From Microbacterium protaetiae (GTDB taxonomy: Bacteria > Actinomycetota > Actinomycetes > Actinomycetales > Microbacteriaceae), in contig NZ_CP035494.1 of assembly GCF_004135285.1 (NCBI RefSeq), positions 372,001-436,000 on the forward strand: a stretch of DNA of 64,000 bases. Reading direction: 5' to 3'. Of this stretch, positions 9,424 to 17,427 are shown piece by piece; the first letter of the stretch is position 1, and each line of letters starts with the position of its first letter. The notes under the pieces were generated by a model. The model was not told where the DNA came from and did no database searches. It saw only the letters and a list, made by a program, of their open reading frames with translations. Both the position numbers and the translations under genes were made by a program.

Positions 9424-10209
9424 ACCCCCGCAACTCGCAGACTGAGTTGTTGCACACCGCAGCGGGAGAGCGCGCGGCGCGGCGCGGGATTCAGCGGCGA
9501 CAGACACGGCGGCGGGATTCAACGGCGGCGGGAGAGCCCGAGCTCGCACGTGCGCAAGCACGAGCATGGCCGGACCCTTGCGTGGCCGAGCTCCTGCATA
9601 GCCGGGCCCCTGCGTGGACGACACCAGCGTGCAACAACTCAGCCTGACAGCGCCGGCTGGGGGCGACGACCCGCGCGGATACAGGGAACAACGACCGCCC
9701 CCGCAGCTCGCAGACTGAGTTGTTGCACACGGCAGCGGGAGAGCGCGCGGCGCGCGGCGCGGGACTCCGCGGCGACGGACACGGCGGCGGGAACCAGCGG
9801 CGGCGGGCGCGCCTGAGCCCGCACGTGCTCAAGCACGGTCATGGCCGAGCCCTTGTACGGCCGAATCCCGGCGTGCAACAACTCAGTCTGACAGCACCGG
9901 CCGGGGGCGACGACCCGCGCGATTACAGGGAACAACGACCATCCCCCGCAACTCGCAGACTGAGTTGTTGCACACCGCAGCGGGAGAGCGCGCGGCGAGG
10001 GATTCCGCGGCGACGGACACGGAGGCGGGAACCAGCGGCGACGGGCGCGCCTGAGCCCACACGTGCTCAAGCACGAGCATGGCCAAGCCCTTGCACGGCC
10101 GAGCCCCGGCGTGCAACAACTCCGTCTGACAGCGCCGGCCGGGTGCGACGAGCCGCGCGATTACAGGGGACAACGAGCATCCCAGCAGCTCGCAGACTGA
10201 GTTGTTGCA
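9424..10209. repeat. Long-hairpin repeat array, right block (copies E-H)
   Basis: Continuation of the hairpin family: E 9424-9454 (right half only; it continues copy D after the insertion), F 9630-9727, G 9874-9972, H 10112-10209. The spacer after F (146 bp) is nearly identical to the C-D spacer apart from one 16-bp unit. The spacer after G (139 bp) is nearly identical to the B-C spacer. Block order is therefore swapped relative to the left block, which points to recombination between copies. No gene was seen here. Confidence 0.9.
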
Positions 10210-10230
10210 CACGGCAGCGGGAGAGCGCGC

Positions 10231-10497
10231 GGCGCGGGACTCCGCGGCGGGGCGGGGCGCGGGATCACGCGGGGCACGCGAACGGCGCGGGATTCAGCGG
10301 CGGTCGGGGCACGCGAACGGCGCGGGAACCAGCGGCGGGGCGCGGGATCACGCGGGGCACGCGAACGGCGCGGGATTCAGCGGCGGGCGGGGCAGGCGAG
10401 CGCGGCGGGGCAGGCGAGCGCGGCGGGGCAGGCGAGCGCGGCGGGGCGCGGGATCACGCAGGCGAGCGGGGCAGCGGCAGCGCGCCGCGGTGCGCCG
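10231..10497. repeat. G/C-rich direct and tandem repeats
   Basis: Almost pure G/C sequence with nested repeats. A ~49-bp unit containing GGGATCACGCGGGGCACGCG occurs at ~10254 and ~10337. A related shorter version lies between them. Three tandem copies of an 18-mer (GGGGCAGGCGAGCGCGGC) occupy 10389-10442. It abuts the stop codon of the convergent-side permease gene. No gene or terminator with a T-tract is visible. Confidence 0.8.
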
Positions 10498-11325
10498 TCA
10501 GTCCAGGAACAGGGCGCGCAGGCGCTTGGTGGTGAACACCAGGCCGACGGCGATCATCACTACGTAGTACAGGATGTGCCAGACCATCGCGCCGCCGATC
10601 GACCCGGTGGTCAGGGCCCTGATCAGCTCGACCCCGTGCCAGAGCGGAAAGGCCATGATGATCGACTGAATCCAGTCGGGGTAGACCGAGATCGGGTACA
10701 GCGTCGCCGAGAACAGGAACATCGGCAGCAGCACGATGTTTATCCAGTCCATGTGCTGGAACGTCTTCATATAGCTGGTGACGGCCATGCCCAGACTCGC
10801 GAAGCCGAAGGCCACCAGCAGTACGGCCGGCAGCGCCAGGATCGCTGTGGGGGCCAGGTTCAGCCCGAACACCTGCATGATGATCATGAACCCGCAGGCG
10901 TAGAGCAGCCCGCGCAGCAGCGCGTACAGGATCTCGCCGAAGGCGACATCGAGCGGGCCCAGCGACGTGGCCAGCATGCCCTCGTAGAGCTTGCCGTAGT
11001 TCAGCTTGAAGAACACGTTCCACGTCGAGTCGTAGATGGCACCGTTCATCGCCGACACCGCCAGCAGCGCCGGGGCGATGAAGGCGGCGTAGGGCACGCT
11101 CAGACCGGCCGAGGTCTGCACGTCGCCGACCAGGCTCTGCAGCCCGAGCCCCATCGAGGCCAGGTAGAAGACCGGCTCGAAGAACCCCGACAAGATCACG
11201 ACCCAGCTCGACGAGCGCGCCGCGATCAGCCCACGCTGTACAACCGCCCATGGGTTGCCCGACCACAGCGCCCGCACCCCGCCACGGCGCTGGTCGGCTT
11301 CGATCTCATCAACGACGGCTGTCAT
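10498..11325 (-). CDS. ABC-2 type exporter permease (second subunit)
   Basis: A 275-residue membrane subunit with about six helices and an ABC-2 core (FKLNYGKLYEGMLATSLGPLDVAFGE, then LPMFLFSATLYPISVYP near residue 200, the conserved family signature). The start ATG at 11325 overlaps the stop of the upstream permease (ATGA); the longer upstream reading frame is a shadow. Together with the neighbouring permease and ATPase it forms a DrrAB-like drug, lipid or polyketide exporter. The substrate is not inferable. Confidence 0.87.
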   Translation of the reverse strand: MTAVVDEIEADQRRGGVRALWSGNPWAVVQRGLIAARSSSWVVILSGFFEPVFYLASMGLGLQSLVGDVQTSAGLSVPYAAFIAPALLAVSAMNGAIYDSTWNVFFKLNYGKLYEGMLATSLGPLDVAFGEILYALLRGLLYACGFMIIMQVFGLNLAPTAILALPAVLLVAFGFASLGMAVTSYMKTFQHMDWINIVLLPMFLFSATLYPISVYPDWIQSIIMAFPLWHGVELIRALTTGSIGGAMVWHILYYVVMIAVGLVFTTKRLRALFLD

Positions 11326-12227
11326 TTCGCGAGCCTTCGCGTGAAGATGCGGCGGGCCAGCAGGTATCCGCCGATCGAGAGAACGAGCAGATACACGACA
11401 TGCACCACGAGCAGAACAGCATCGACCGGCTGCCCGAAGCTGGCCATGCGCCCCAATTCGGTCGCGTGCCACAGCGGCGAGATCCAACCGATCCACTGCA
11501 ACCAGATCGGCAGATTCGCCAGCGGAAAGAACGTGCCCGAGAACAGGAACATCGGCATGAAGACGAACCGCTGCACCAGTGCGAACTGGCCGGTGTCTTC
11601 TTCGAGCGACGCGGCGTATGCCAGCAGCGGCATTCCGAACGACCAGCCGGCCAGCATGCCGATGACCACCGAGATCCACGCGGTCGCCGGTGCGGGAACC
11701 GTCACGATCGGCAGCACGGCTCCGAAGCCCCAGATGAAGAGGTAGTAGGCGCCCGCTGCGAAGAGCATGCGTGCCGACGCCGCCACGATCACCCCGTTGG
11801 CGATCTGCGGCGACGACAAGGGTGAGGCGTTGAACCCATAGAAGTAGCGCCGCCACTTGAAGCCGGCCATCACGGGATACGTGAACTCCTCGGAGGCCAC
11901 GGCGATCGTCGCGGTCATCAACAGTGCCGGTGCGACGAAGACGAGATACGACACGGTGCCGCCGCCGGAGACCGGAATCTGCTGCTGGATGAGCGCGGCC
12001 AGCCCGATCGCGAGGCCGAAAAGGTAGACGAGCGGTTGTCCGAGGGCGCCCACGACGATCGTCCAGCCGTAGGCGCGCATCGCGCGCAGCATGTGCTCGG
12101 TCGCGTACCAACTGCCGTAGCGGCGGGGCAGCCGCCCGCCCGCGAGCGCTTCGGCGCGCAATTCATCGAGAGTGGGATGCGTCGTGGCCCCGGCATCCGG
12201 TCCTCCCTGAGCCGGTCGAGGGGTCAT
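11322..12227 (-). CDS. ABC-2 type exporter permease (first subunit)
   Basis: A 301-residue integral membrane protein with six predicted helices between residues ~50 and ~295. It carries the ABC-2 motifs YPVMAGFKWRRYFYGFNASPL and FMPMFLFSGTFFPLANLP. The ATG at 12227 overlaps the ATPase stop (ATGA), which fixes the start. It is homologous to, but clearly different from, the next permease, so the transporter is probably a heterodimer in the membrane with one ATPase type. The N-terminal ~35 residues are soluble and Gly/Ala-rich. Confidence 0.87.
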   Translation of the reverse strand: MTPRPAQGGPDAGATTHPTLDELRAEALAGGRLPRRYGSWYATEHMLRAMRAYGWTIVVGALGQPLVYLFGLAIGLAALIQQQIPVSGGGTVSYLVFVAPALLMTATIAVASEEFTYPVMAGFKWRRYFYGFNASPLSSPQIANGVIVAASARMLFAAGAYYLFIWGFGAVLPIVTVPAPATAWISVVIGMLAGWSFGMPLLAYAASLEEDTGQFALVQRFVFMPMFLFSGTFFPLANLPIWLQWIGWISPLWHATELGRMASFGQPVDAVLLVVHVVYLLVLSIGGYLLARRIFTRRLAK

Positions 12228-13165
12228 TCGATCAGCGACCTTCCGGTCAGCCGCAAGAAGACGTCTTCGAGGCTCGAGCGCCTCACCAGGCTTGTCAGCG
12301 GTTCGAGGCCGGCCGCCGTGACACGGTCGAGCGCCGCTTCGCCGTCGGACGCGTAGATGAGAATGCGGTCGGGCAGCACCTCGACGCGATCGCCGATGCC
12401 CGCAAGTCGTGGGGCGACCTCTTCGTTGCGGCTCGAGCCGAAGCGCACCTCGAGCACCTCGCGGCTGGAATGCTCGCGGATGAGCGAGGCCGGAGTGCCC
12501 TGCGCCATGATGCGCCCCTGGTCGACCACGATGAGCCGGTCGCACAATTGCTCGGCTTCGTCCATGTAGTGCGTGGTCAGCACCAGGGTGGTGCCGCGTT
12601 CCTTGAGCCGGAACAGGCGATCCCACAGGATGTGCCGCGCCTGCGGGTCGAGGCCCGTGGTGGGCTCGTCGAGCAAGAGGATGCGGGGGTCGTTGATCAG
12701 CCCGCGCGCAATCGTCAGCCGCCGCTTCATGCCGCCTGAGAGCTGGTCGACCTTGTTCTTGGCCTTGTCTTCGAGCTGGGCGAACGCCAGCAGCTCATCG
12801 GCCTTGCGCGCGCATTCCTTGCCGGGCATGCCGAAATAGCGGCCGTACACATACAGGTTCTCGCGCGCGTTGAGCTCACCGTCGAGGTTGTCGTCTTGCG
12901 GCACGACACCAAGCCGCGACCGGATCTCGGGCCCGTACCGATTCGGGTCGAGCCCCAAGATCTCGAGGTCGCCCGAAGTACGTGTGGACACCGCCCCGAT
13001 CATCTTCATCGTCGTCGACTTGCCGGCGCCGTTGGGACCGAGCAGACCGAACGACTCGCCGGGCGCGACCTCGAAGCTGAGGTCGTCGACGGCCCGGAAA
13101 TCGGGCTTTCCCTTGACCTTGTAGGTCTTGACGAGGTTCGCTGCACGGATCACTTCAGCGGGCAC
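12224..13165 (-). CDS. ABC exporter ATP-binding protein, DrrA/CcmA-like
   Basis: A 313-residue ATPase: Walker A GPNGAGKST near residue 40, Q-loop VVPQDDN, signature LSGGMKRRL, Walker B RILLLDEPTTGLD and H-loop LTTHYMDEAEQL. The C-terminal ~80 residues form the extension typical of DrrA-type exporters. It is the first gene of a three-gene operon (ATPase, permease, permease) joined by ATGA overlaps. It is divergent from the MetE-like gene, with which it shares a ~90-bp intergenic region. Confidence 0.92.
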   Translation of the reverse strand: MPAEVIRAANLVKTYKVKGKPDFRAVDDLSFEVAPGESFGLLGPNGAGKSTTMKMIGAVSTRTSGDLEILGLDPNRYGPEIRSRLGVVPQDDNLDGELNARENLYVYGRYFGMPGKECARKADELLAFAQLEDKAKNKVDQLSGGMKRRLTIARGLINDPRILLLDEPTTGLDPQARHILWDRLFRLKERGTTLVLTTHYMDEAEQLCDRLIVVDQGRIMAQGTPASLIREHSSREVLEVRFGSSRNEEVAPRLAGIGDRVEVLPDRILIYASDGEAALDRVTAAGLEPLTSLVRRSSLEDVFLRLTGRSLIE

Positions 13166-13257
13166 CGCACCACTCTAACCGCGGCATCCGACGTTCGCGA
13201 TGACTCCCTATGACAGAAGGGATGCTGCGGCCCGGCCGTCCGGGATAGCATCGCTCG

Positions 13258-14364
13258 GTGACCACTCCCCCGTATCGCGCCGACATCGTCGGCAGTTTCC
13301 TCCGTCCTGCCGCTCTCAAGGACGCCCGCGCCCGCCACCTCGAAGGAGTCCTCGACGACGAGGGCCTGCGGAAGGTCGAAGACGCGGCGATCGCCGATCT
13401 CGTGCAGAAGGAGGCCGATGCCGGCCTCGCGGTCGCCACCGACGGCGAGTTCCGCCGCTCGTGGTGGCACTTCGACTTCTTCGGATATCTGGGCGGCGTC
13501 GACATCGTCGAGCTCGACCACGGCATTCAGTTCCAGGGGGTGCAGACCAAGTCGCGGGGCGTCGGGATCTCGGGCCCGATCCGGTTCGACCCGCGGCATC
13601 CCTTCGTCGATCACTTCCGGTCGGTCGCAGAACTGGCCGCGCGCACCGGCGCGACGCCGAAGTTCACCATCCCCTCGCCGACCGTGCTCGACTTCCGCCT
13701 CGAACCGGGACACATCGGCGGGGCCTACGACGGCCGCGATGCCATCGTCGACGACCTGGTGCAGGCCTACCGCGACGCCATCGCCGCGTTCTACGACGCC
13801 GGCGCGCGCTACCTGCAGCTCGATGACACCGCCTGGGCGTACTTGTGCAGCCAGGTCGAGCTCGACAAGGCCGCCGCCCGTGGCATCGAGGTCGACGGCA
13901 TCGCCGAGCGCTACGCCGACATCCTCAACCGCGTGCTGGCCGGCAAGCCCGACGACCTCACCGTGACAACGCACGTGTGCCGCGGCAACTTCCGCTCGAC
14001 GTGGATCTCGTCGGGCGGCTACGAGCCGGTTGCCGAGCAGCTGCTGGATGTCGTGCAGTATGACGGCTACTTCCTCGAGTACGACAGCGACCGCGCGGGC
14101 GGGTTCGAGCCTCTGCGCTTCTTGCCCAAGGGCGACAAGAGGGTCGTGCTGGGCCTGGTGACGTCGAAGTCGGGGCAGTTGGAGAACCCCGACGACATCA
14201 AGCGGCGCATCGATGAGGCCGCGGCCTTCGCCCCCCTCGAGCAGCTTGCGCTCAGCCCGCAGTGCGGGTTCGCCTCGACCGAGGAAGGCAACACGCTCAC
14301 CGAAGACGAGCAGTGGGCCAAGGTGCGCTCGGTCGTCCGGATCGCGGAGGATGTCTGGGGCTGA
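13258..14364 (+). CDS. Cobalamin-independent methionine synthase II-like protein (YxjG family)
   Basis: A 368-residue stand-alone version of the MetE catalytic (C-terminal) barrel. Likely zinc ligands are visible: THVCRGN (His and Cys), a Glu in LEYDSDRAGG, and the distal Cys in LSPQCGFAS. Family members transfer methyl groups to homocysteine or related thiols, but single-domain YxjG proteins may use a methyl donor other than 5-methyl-THF-triglutamate. The GTG start at 13258 lies only seven bases after a TAGCAT -10-like box, and no ribosome site is seen, so the mRNA may be leaderless. It is not in an operon with its neighbours. Confidence 0.85.
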   Translation: MTTPPYRADIVGSFLRPAALKDARARHLEGVLDDEGLRKVEDAAIADLVQKEADAGLAVATDGEFRRSWWHFDFFGYLGGVDIVELDHGIQFQGVQTKSRGVGISGPIRFDPRHPFVDHFRSVAELAARTGATPKFTIPSPTVLDFRLEPGHIGGAYDGRDAIVDDLVQAYRDAIAAFYDAGARYLQLDDTAWAYLCSQVELDKAAARGIEVDGIAERYADILNRVLAGKPDDLTVTTHVCRGNFRSTWISSGGYEPVAEQLLDVVQYDGYFLEYDSDRAGGFEPLRFLPKGDKRVVLGLVTSKSGQLENPDDIKRRIDEAAAFAPLEQLALSPQCGFASTEEGNTLTEDEQWAKVRSVVRIAEDVWG

Positions 14365-14583
14365 TCTGCCCTCGTCCGGGCGGGCGGTGAGCCGCGTGAT
14401 CGTGTCGCGGCAGCCATGGGTGCGGCATCCCCTCGCGCACCACTAGGCTGACCACTGCCTCACACCGTCGTCGGGAGCATGCGCGCCTGAGCTCGCTTCA
14501 TCCGCTCAGATACCCGCCGCGTGCACACCACCCGCACGCTCCACACACGGTGACGACGAGGCGCCAACGCGGGAGGAGAAGTG

Positions 14584-16245
14584 ATGACCGGAAACACCGA
14601 GTACGACCCGAGCGAACTGCAGCGGGTCTTCGAGAGCAGTTTCACCTGGGCTGCCGCCTTCGCGCGCAATACCCACCGCTACGCGCGTCGGCCCGCGCTC
14701 AGCGATCCGCCCAGTGGGCGTTCGTGGACATATGCCGAACTCGGAATGGCCACCGGCCGCCTCGTCGACGGCCTGCGCGCGCATGGCGTGGGCGTCGGCG
14801 ACATCGTCTGCTACCAGCTGAAGAACACTCCCGAATTCGCTTTTCTGTACATCGCCGCGCAGGGGCTGCGGGCCGTGAGCTCGCCGATGAACTTTCGGCT
14901 GGCACCGGCCGAGACCGCCCATATCATCGACGGTGCCAAGCCCGTGGTGTTCGTCTACGACGGGACGGATGCCGCCAATGCGGCCGAGGCGCTGAAGATC
15001 GCATCGCACCGGCCGCGCGTCATCGCCGCCGTCGGCGGCGAGCTCATCGACGGGGCCATCCCGTTCGACGAGCTGCTGGCCGCGGATGCGGCATCCTTCC
15101 ACGCTCCCGAAGGCGCCAGCACGTGGGACGAGACCAGTCGGCTGTACACGAGCGGCACCACCGGCATGCCGAAGGCGGTGCCGCTGACGAGCCTGAACGA
15201 GATGCTCACGGCGCATGACGTGACGATGCACTTTCCGCTGAGCCCCACCGACAAGACGATGAACATGTCGCCGTGGTTCCATCGCGGCGGCAACTACTGC
15301 GCCGGACCGAACACGGCCTTCTTCGTGGGGGCCGAAGTCGTCACACTCCCCCAGTTCGACCCCGACCTCGTGCTGGACTCAGTCGAGCAGTACGCACTGA
15401 CCTACGTGATCGGCGCCCCCACGAACCTCGAGCGGCTCGCCGACGCACAAGAGGCCCGACCGCGCGACCTTTCCAGCCTGCGCGGCATCGTGACCATGGG
15501 CGCACCGCTCAGCCACGACGCTGCCCTGCGCTATCAGCGCGTGCTCACCGCGCGCATCGCCAACGGATACGGCACGACCGAGGCGTTCTGGAACACCTAT
15601 CTTCGCCCCGACGACCTGCCGGCCGCGGCGGGGGCGGCCGGGCGCGCGTGCCTCGACGACGACGTCGCCGTCGTGCGAGTGCAGCCCGATCGCCTGTCGG
15701 CGCCCGACGAATATGCGGCCAAGGACGGCACCGAGGTCGGCGAGGTCATCATGCGCTCGACCAAGTCGGGGTACGCGTATCTGGGCAATCCCGAGGAGCA
15801 GGCGCAGAAGTTCCGCGACGGGTGGGTGTACCCGGGCGATCTGGCCACCTGGGACGACGACGAGATCGTCACGATCGTCGGACGCAAAGACGACATGATC
15901 ATCTCGGGTGGCGAGAATGTGCACCCGGTGCAGGTCGAAGAGGTGCTGGCCGGTCATGCCGGCGTCGCCGACTCGATAGTGGTCGGACTGCCCGACCCGG
16001 AATGGGGCGAGCTGGTCGTCGCTTACGTGCAGCCGCGGCAGGGGGAACTGACGGATGCCGCGGCCGCGGCATCCGAGCTCGACGCCTTCTTGCGCTCGAG
16101 CGTGCACCTTGCCGACTTCAAACGCCCGCGCCGGTACGCGTTCGTCACCGAGCTGCCGTATACCGCCACCGGCAAGAAGCAGCACTTCAAGCTCAAGGAG
16201 CAGGCGCCCGCCGACTCCGACGCGGGGCGGTTCGTCGCGCCCTAG
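14584..16245 (+). CDS. AMP-dependent acyl-CoA ligase (ANL superfamily)
   Basis: A 553-residue adenylate-forming ligase that activates a carboxylic acid with ATP and transfers it to CoA. Motifs: phosphate loop YTSGTTGMPKAVPLT (~residue 195), A5-like GYGTTEAFWN, A7 YPGDLA, hinge GRKDDMIISGGENVHPVQVEE, and catalytic Lys in TATGKKQH near the C-terminus. The ATG at 14584 has GGAGGAG five bases upstream; a GTG immediately before it is an alternative start. Substrate is unknown. The aromatic catabolic cluster a few kb away makes an aryl or hydroxycinnamoyl acid possible, but no enoyl-CoA hydratase gene is adjacent. Confidence 0.88.
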   Translation: MTGNTEYDPSELQRVFESSFTWAAAFARNTHRYARRPALSDPPSGRSWTYAELGMATGRLVDGLRAHGVGVGDIVCYQLKNTPEFAFLYIAAQGLRAVSSPMNFRLAPAETAHIIDGAKPVVFVYDGTDAANAAEALKIASHRPRVIAAVGGELIDGAIPFDELLAADAASFHAPEGASTWDETSRLYTSGTTGMPKAVPLTSLNEMLTAHDVTMHFPLSPTDKTMNMSPWFHRGGNYCAGPNTAFFVGAEVVTLPQFDPDLVLDSVEQYALTYVIGAPTNLERLADAQEARPRDLSSLRGIVTMGAPLSHDAALRYQRVLTARIANGYGTTEAFWNTYLRPDDLPAAAGAAGRACLDDDVAVVRVQPDRLSAPDEYAAKDGTEVGEVIMRSTKSGYAYLGNPEEQAQKFRDGWVYPGDLATWDDDEIVTIVGRKDDMIISGGENVHPVQVEEVLAGHAGVADSIVVGLPDPEWGELVVAYVQPRQGELTDAAAAASELDAFLRSSVHLADFKRPRRYAFVTELPYTATGKKQHFKLKEQAPADSDAGRFVAP

Positions 16246-16260
16246 CGGCGAGGCTGAGCG

Positions 16261-16278
16261 TCGGGCCCGCGGGCCCGA
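16261..16278. terminator. Perfect G/C palindrome after the acyl-CoA ligase
   Basis: The palindrome TCGGGCCCGCGGGCCCGA starts 15 bases after the stop codon. It could fold to a seven-base-pair stem with a four-base loop. No T-run follows, as is common for actinobacterial terminators. Confidence 0.45.
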
Positions 16279-16288
16279 CAGTCCCGCT

Positions 16289-16328
16289 CGTTGAGCGAGG
16301 CCGCGCGAAGCGCGGGCGAGTCGAAACG
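16289..16328 (-). repeat. REP-like element R1 (reverse orientation)
   Basis: The sequence from CGTTGAGCGAGG to GAGTCGAAACG is one copy of the repeat family seen again at 16677-16807 and 17428-17585, in reverse orientation. It includes a small hairpin core, GCGCGAAGCGC. It lies 36 bp upstream of the GIY-YIG gene. Confidence 0.8.
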
Positions 16329-16364
16329 CTCCGAGTGTCCGAACCCGCGACTACCGTGCCGTGA

Positions 16365-16670
16365 ATGACGGGCTTCACCTACATCCTGCGCTGCGCCGAC
16401 GGCACGTTCTATGTCGGTAGCACCGTCGACCTCTCCAGACGCCTCGAACAGCATCAGCAAGGGCTCGGAAGCGCATACACTCGGCGTCGGCTCCCGGTCG
16501 AGTTGGCGTGGAGCAATCAGTTCGATCGCATCGACGAGGCCTTCGGCTGGGAGAAGCGCATCCAGGGATGGAGCCACGCGAAGCGGCAAGCGCTGATCGA
16601 CGGAGGCTTCGACGCAGTCATCGGGTGGAGAACAAGGACGCGAGCCGCCCAGCGTCCGGCGAGCGCGTAG
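16365..16670 (+). CDS. GIY-YIG nuclease domain protein
   Basis: A 101-residue protein consisting of little more than a GIY-YIG nuclease domain. FTYILRCADGTFYVGST supplies the two signature strands (YIL and YVG). The conserved Arg lies in DLSRRLEQHQ and the catalytic Glu in FGWEKRIQGW. It belongs to the UPF0213-like single-domain group. It has no added DNA-binding domain. REP-like repeats in opposite orientations flank it (R1 upstream, R2 downstream), and the start is an ATG inside GTGAATGACG with no clear ribosome site. Its physiological role is unknown; a link to the flanking repeats is an inference. Confidence 0.9.
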   Translation: MTGFTYILRCADGTFYVGSTVDLSRRLEQHQQGLGSAYTRRRLPVELAWSNQFDRIDEAFGWEKRIQGWSHAKRQALIDGGFDAVIGWRTRTRAAQRPASA

Positions 16671-16676
16671 GGCGCC

Positions 16677-16807
16677 GTTTCGAGTCGTCTACGGCTCGTT
16701 CAACGACCGGGGGGTCGTTTTGACTGGCTGCGCTCGCTCAGCGGCCGAGGCAAACTGGGCCGGTCGTTGAGCGAGGCCACGCGAAGCGCGGGCGAGTCGA
16801 AACGACC
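16677..16807. repeat. REP-like elements R2-R4
   Basis: Three copies follow the GIY-YIG gene: R2 16677-16708 (forward, GTTTCGAGTCGTCTACGGCTC then GTTCAACGACC), R3 ~16717-16744 (forward, degenerate), and R4 16762-16807 (reverse, GGTCGTTGAGCG...TCGAAACGACC). R1 and R2 place inverted copies on both sides of the nuclease gene. Confidence 0.8.
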
Positions 16808-16830
16808 AGATGTGGCATGCTGGCAGGCAT

Positions 16831-16904
16831 GTTCCGTCATTGAGTCAACGCACCGATCGTATCCGCGGTGCGCACCGTCATGCCCTCATCTCAATGAACG
16901 GAAC
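16831..16904 (+). promoter_or_regulatory. Stem-loop in the leader of the GNAT gene
   Basis: GTTCCGTCATTGAG (16831-16844) pairs with CTCAATGAACGGAAC (16890-16904), apart from one bulged A. An inner CGCACC/GGTGCG pairing adds to the fold. The 3' arm ends two bases before the ATG at 16907, so folding would cover the ribosome-binding region. No recognised riboswitch class was identified. Confidence 0.4.
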
Positions 16905-16906
16905 CC

Positions 16907-17407
16907 ATGAGCACGAACGATCTGCGCGTTCTCGCGCTGCCCCACGGCCTCGCGTCGGCTGCGGCATCCATCACCACCCGTCCGGTCGCGACCACAGACC
17001 GTGACAGGCTCGCCGACATCTACCTTGCGGCCTATCCTGCGCAGATCGGCGCGGCCGACCTCGCCGACGCACGGACCGAGATGGATGCCACATTCGCGGG
17101 CGCATACGGGACGCTACGTTTCGATGCGAGCGGCGTCTCGCTCGACCGCCACGGAGAGGTCACCGGCGCGATTCTCGTCACCACCCGCTCGATCTGGGAT
17201 GAGGGCGTGCCCGGCCCCTTCGTGATCGATCTGTTCGTGGATCCCACAGCGCAGGGCCACGGGCATGGCCGCGCGCTCGTGCAGGCGGCGATCGACGCCT
17301 GCACCGCCACTGGCGACGAGACGCTCTCGCTGCGCGTGGGTGAGGGAACGACTCCTGCCGCTCATGCCCTTTATGCGTCGCTCGGGTTCGCGACGCCGGT
17401 GGCCTGA
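16907..17407 (+). CDS. GNAT-family N-acetyltransferase
   Basis: A 166-residue acetyltransferase. The acetyl-CoA loop is FVIDLFVDPTAQGHGHGRAL (~residues 103-122), with the Q/R-x-x-G-x-G/A pattern as QGHGHG. The end ALYASLGF is typical of the fold. The substrate is unknown. REP-like copies flank it on both sides (R4 and R5), and the leader can form a stem-loop that occludes its start. It is unrelated in sequence to the GNAT gene near 9 kb beyond the common fold. Confidence 0.85.
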   Translation: MSTNDLRVLALPHGLASAAASITTRPVATTDRDRLADIYLAAYPAQIGAADLADARTEMDATFAGAYGTLRFDASGVSLDRHGEVTGAILVTTRSIWDEGVPGPFVIDLFVDPTAQGHGHGRALVQAAIDACTATGDETLSLRVGEGTTPAAHALYASLGFATPVA

Positions 17408-17427
17408 GCCCGAGAGCGTACGGCGCC

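Noticed and set aside
6711..10209. The hairpin array as a CRISPR locus
   Set aside because: Units are ~98 bp with periods of 222-260 bp, spacers are themselves repeated, and no Cas gene is nearby.
6682..10567. Many short frames across the repeats encoding CNNSVCEL- or TAAGERAAR-like peptides
   Set aside because: They are translations of the repeat arms and spacers in several frames, with no ribosome sites and no independent conservation.
11326..12111. A 262-codon N-terminal extension of the second ABC-2 permease
   Set aside because: It overlaps the first permease in another frame. The ATGA junction at 11322-11325 gives the natural start.
14365..14583. A possible gene between the MetE-like and acyl-CoA ligase genes
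   Set aside because: Only short frames without ribosome sites; nothing recognisable in these 219 bases.
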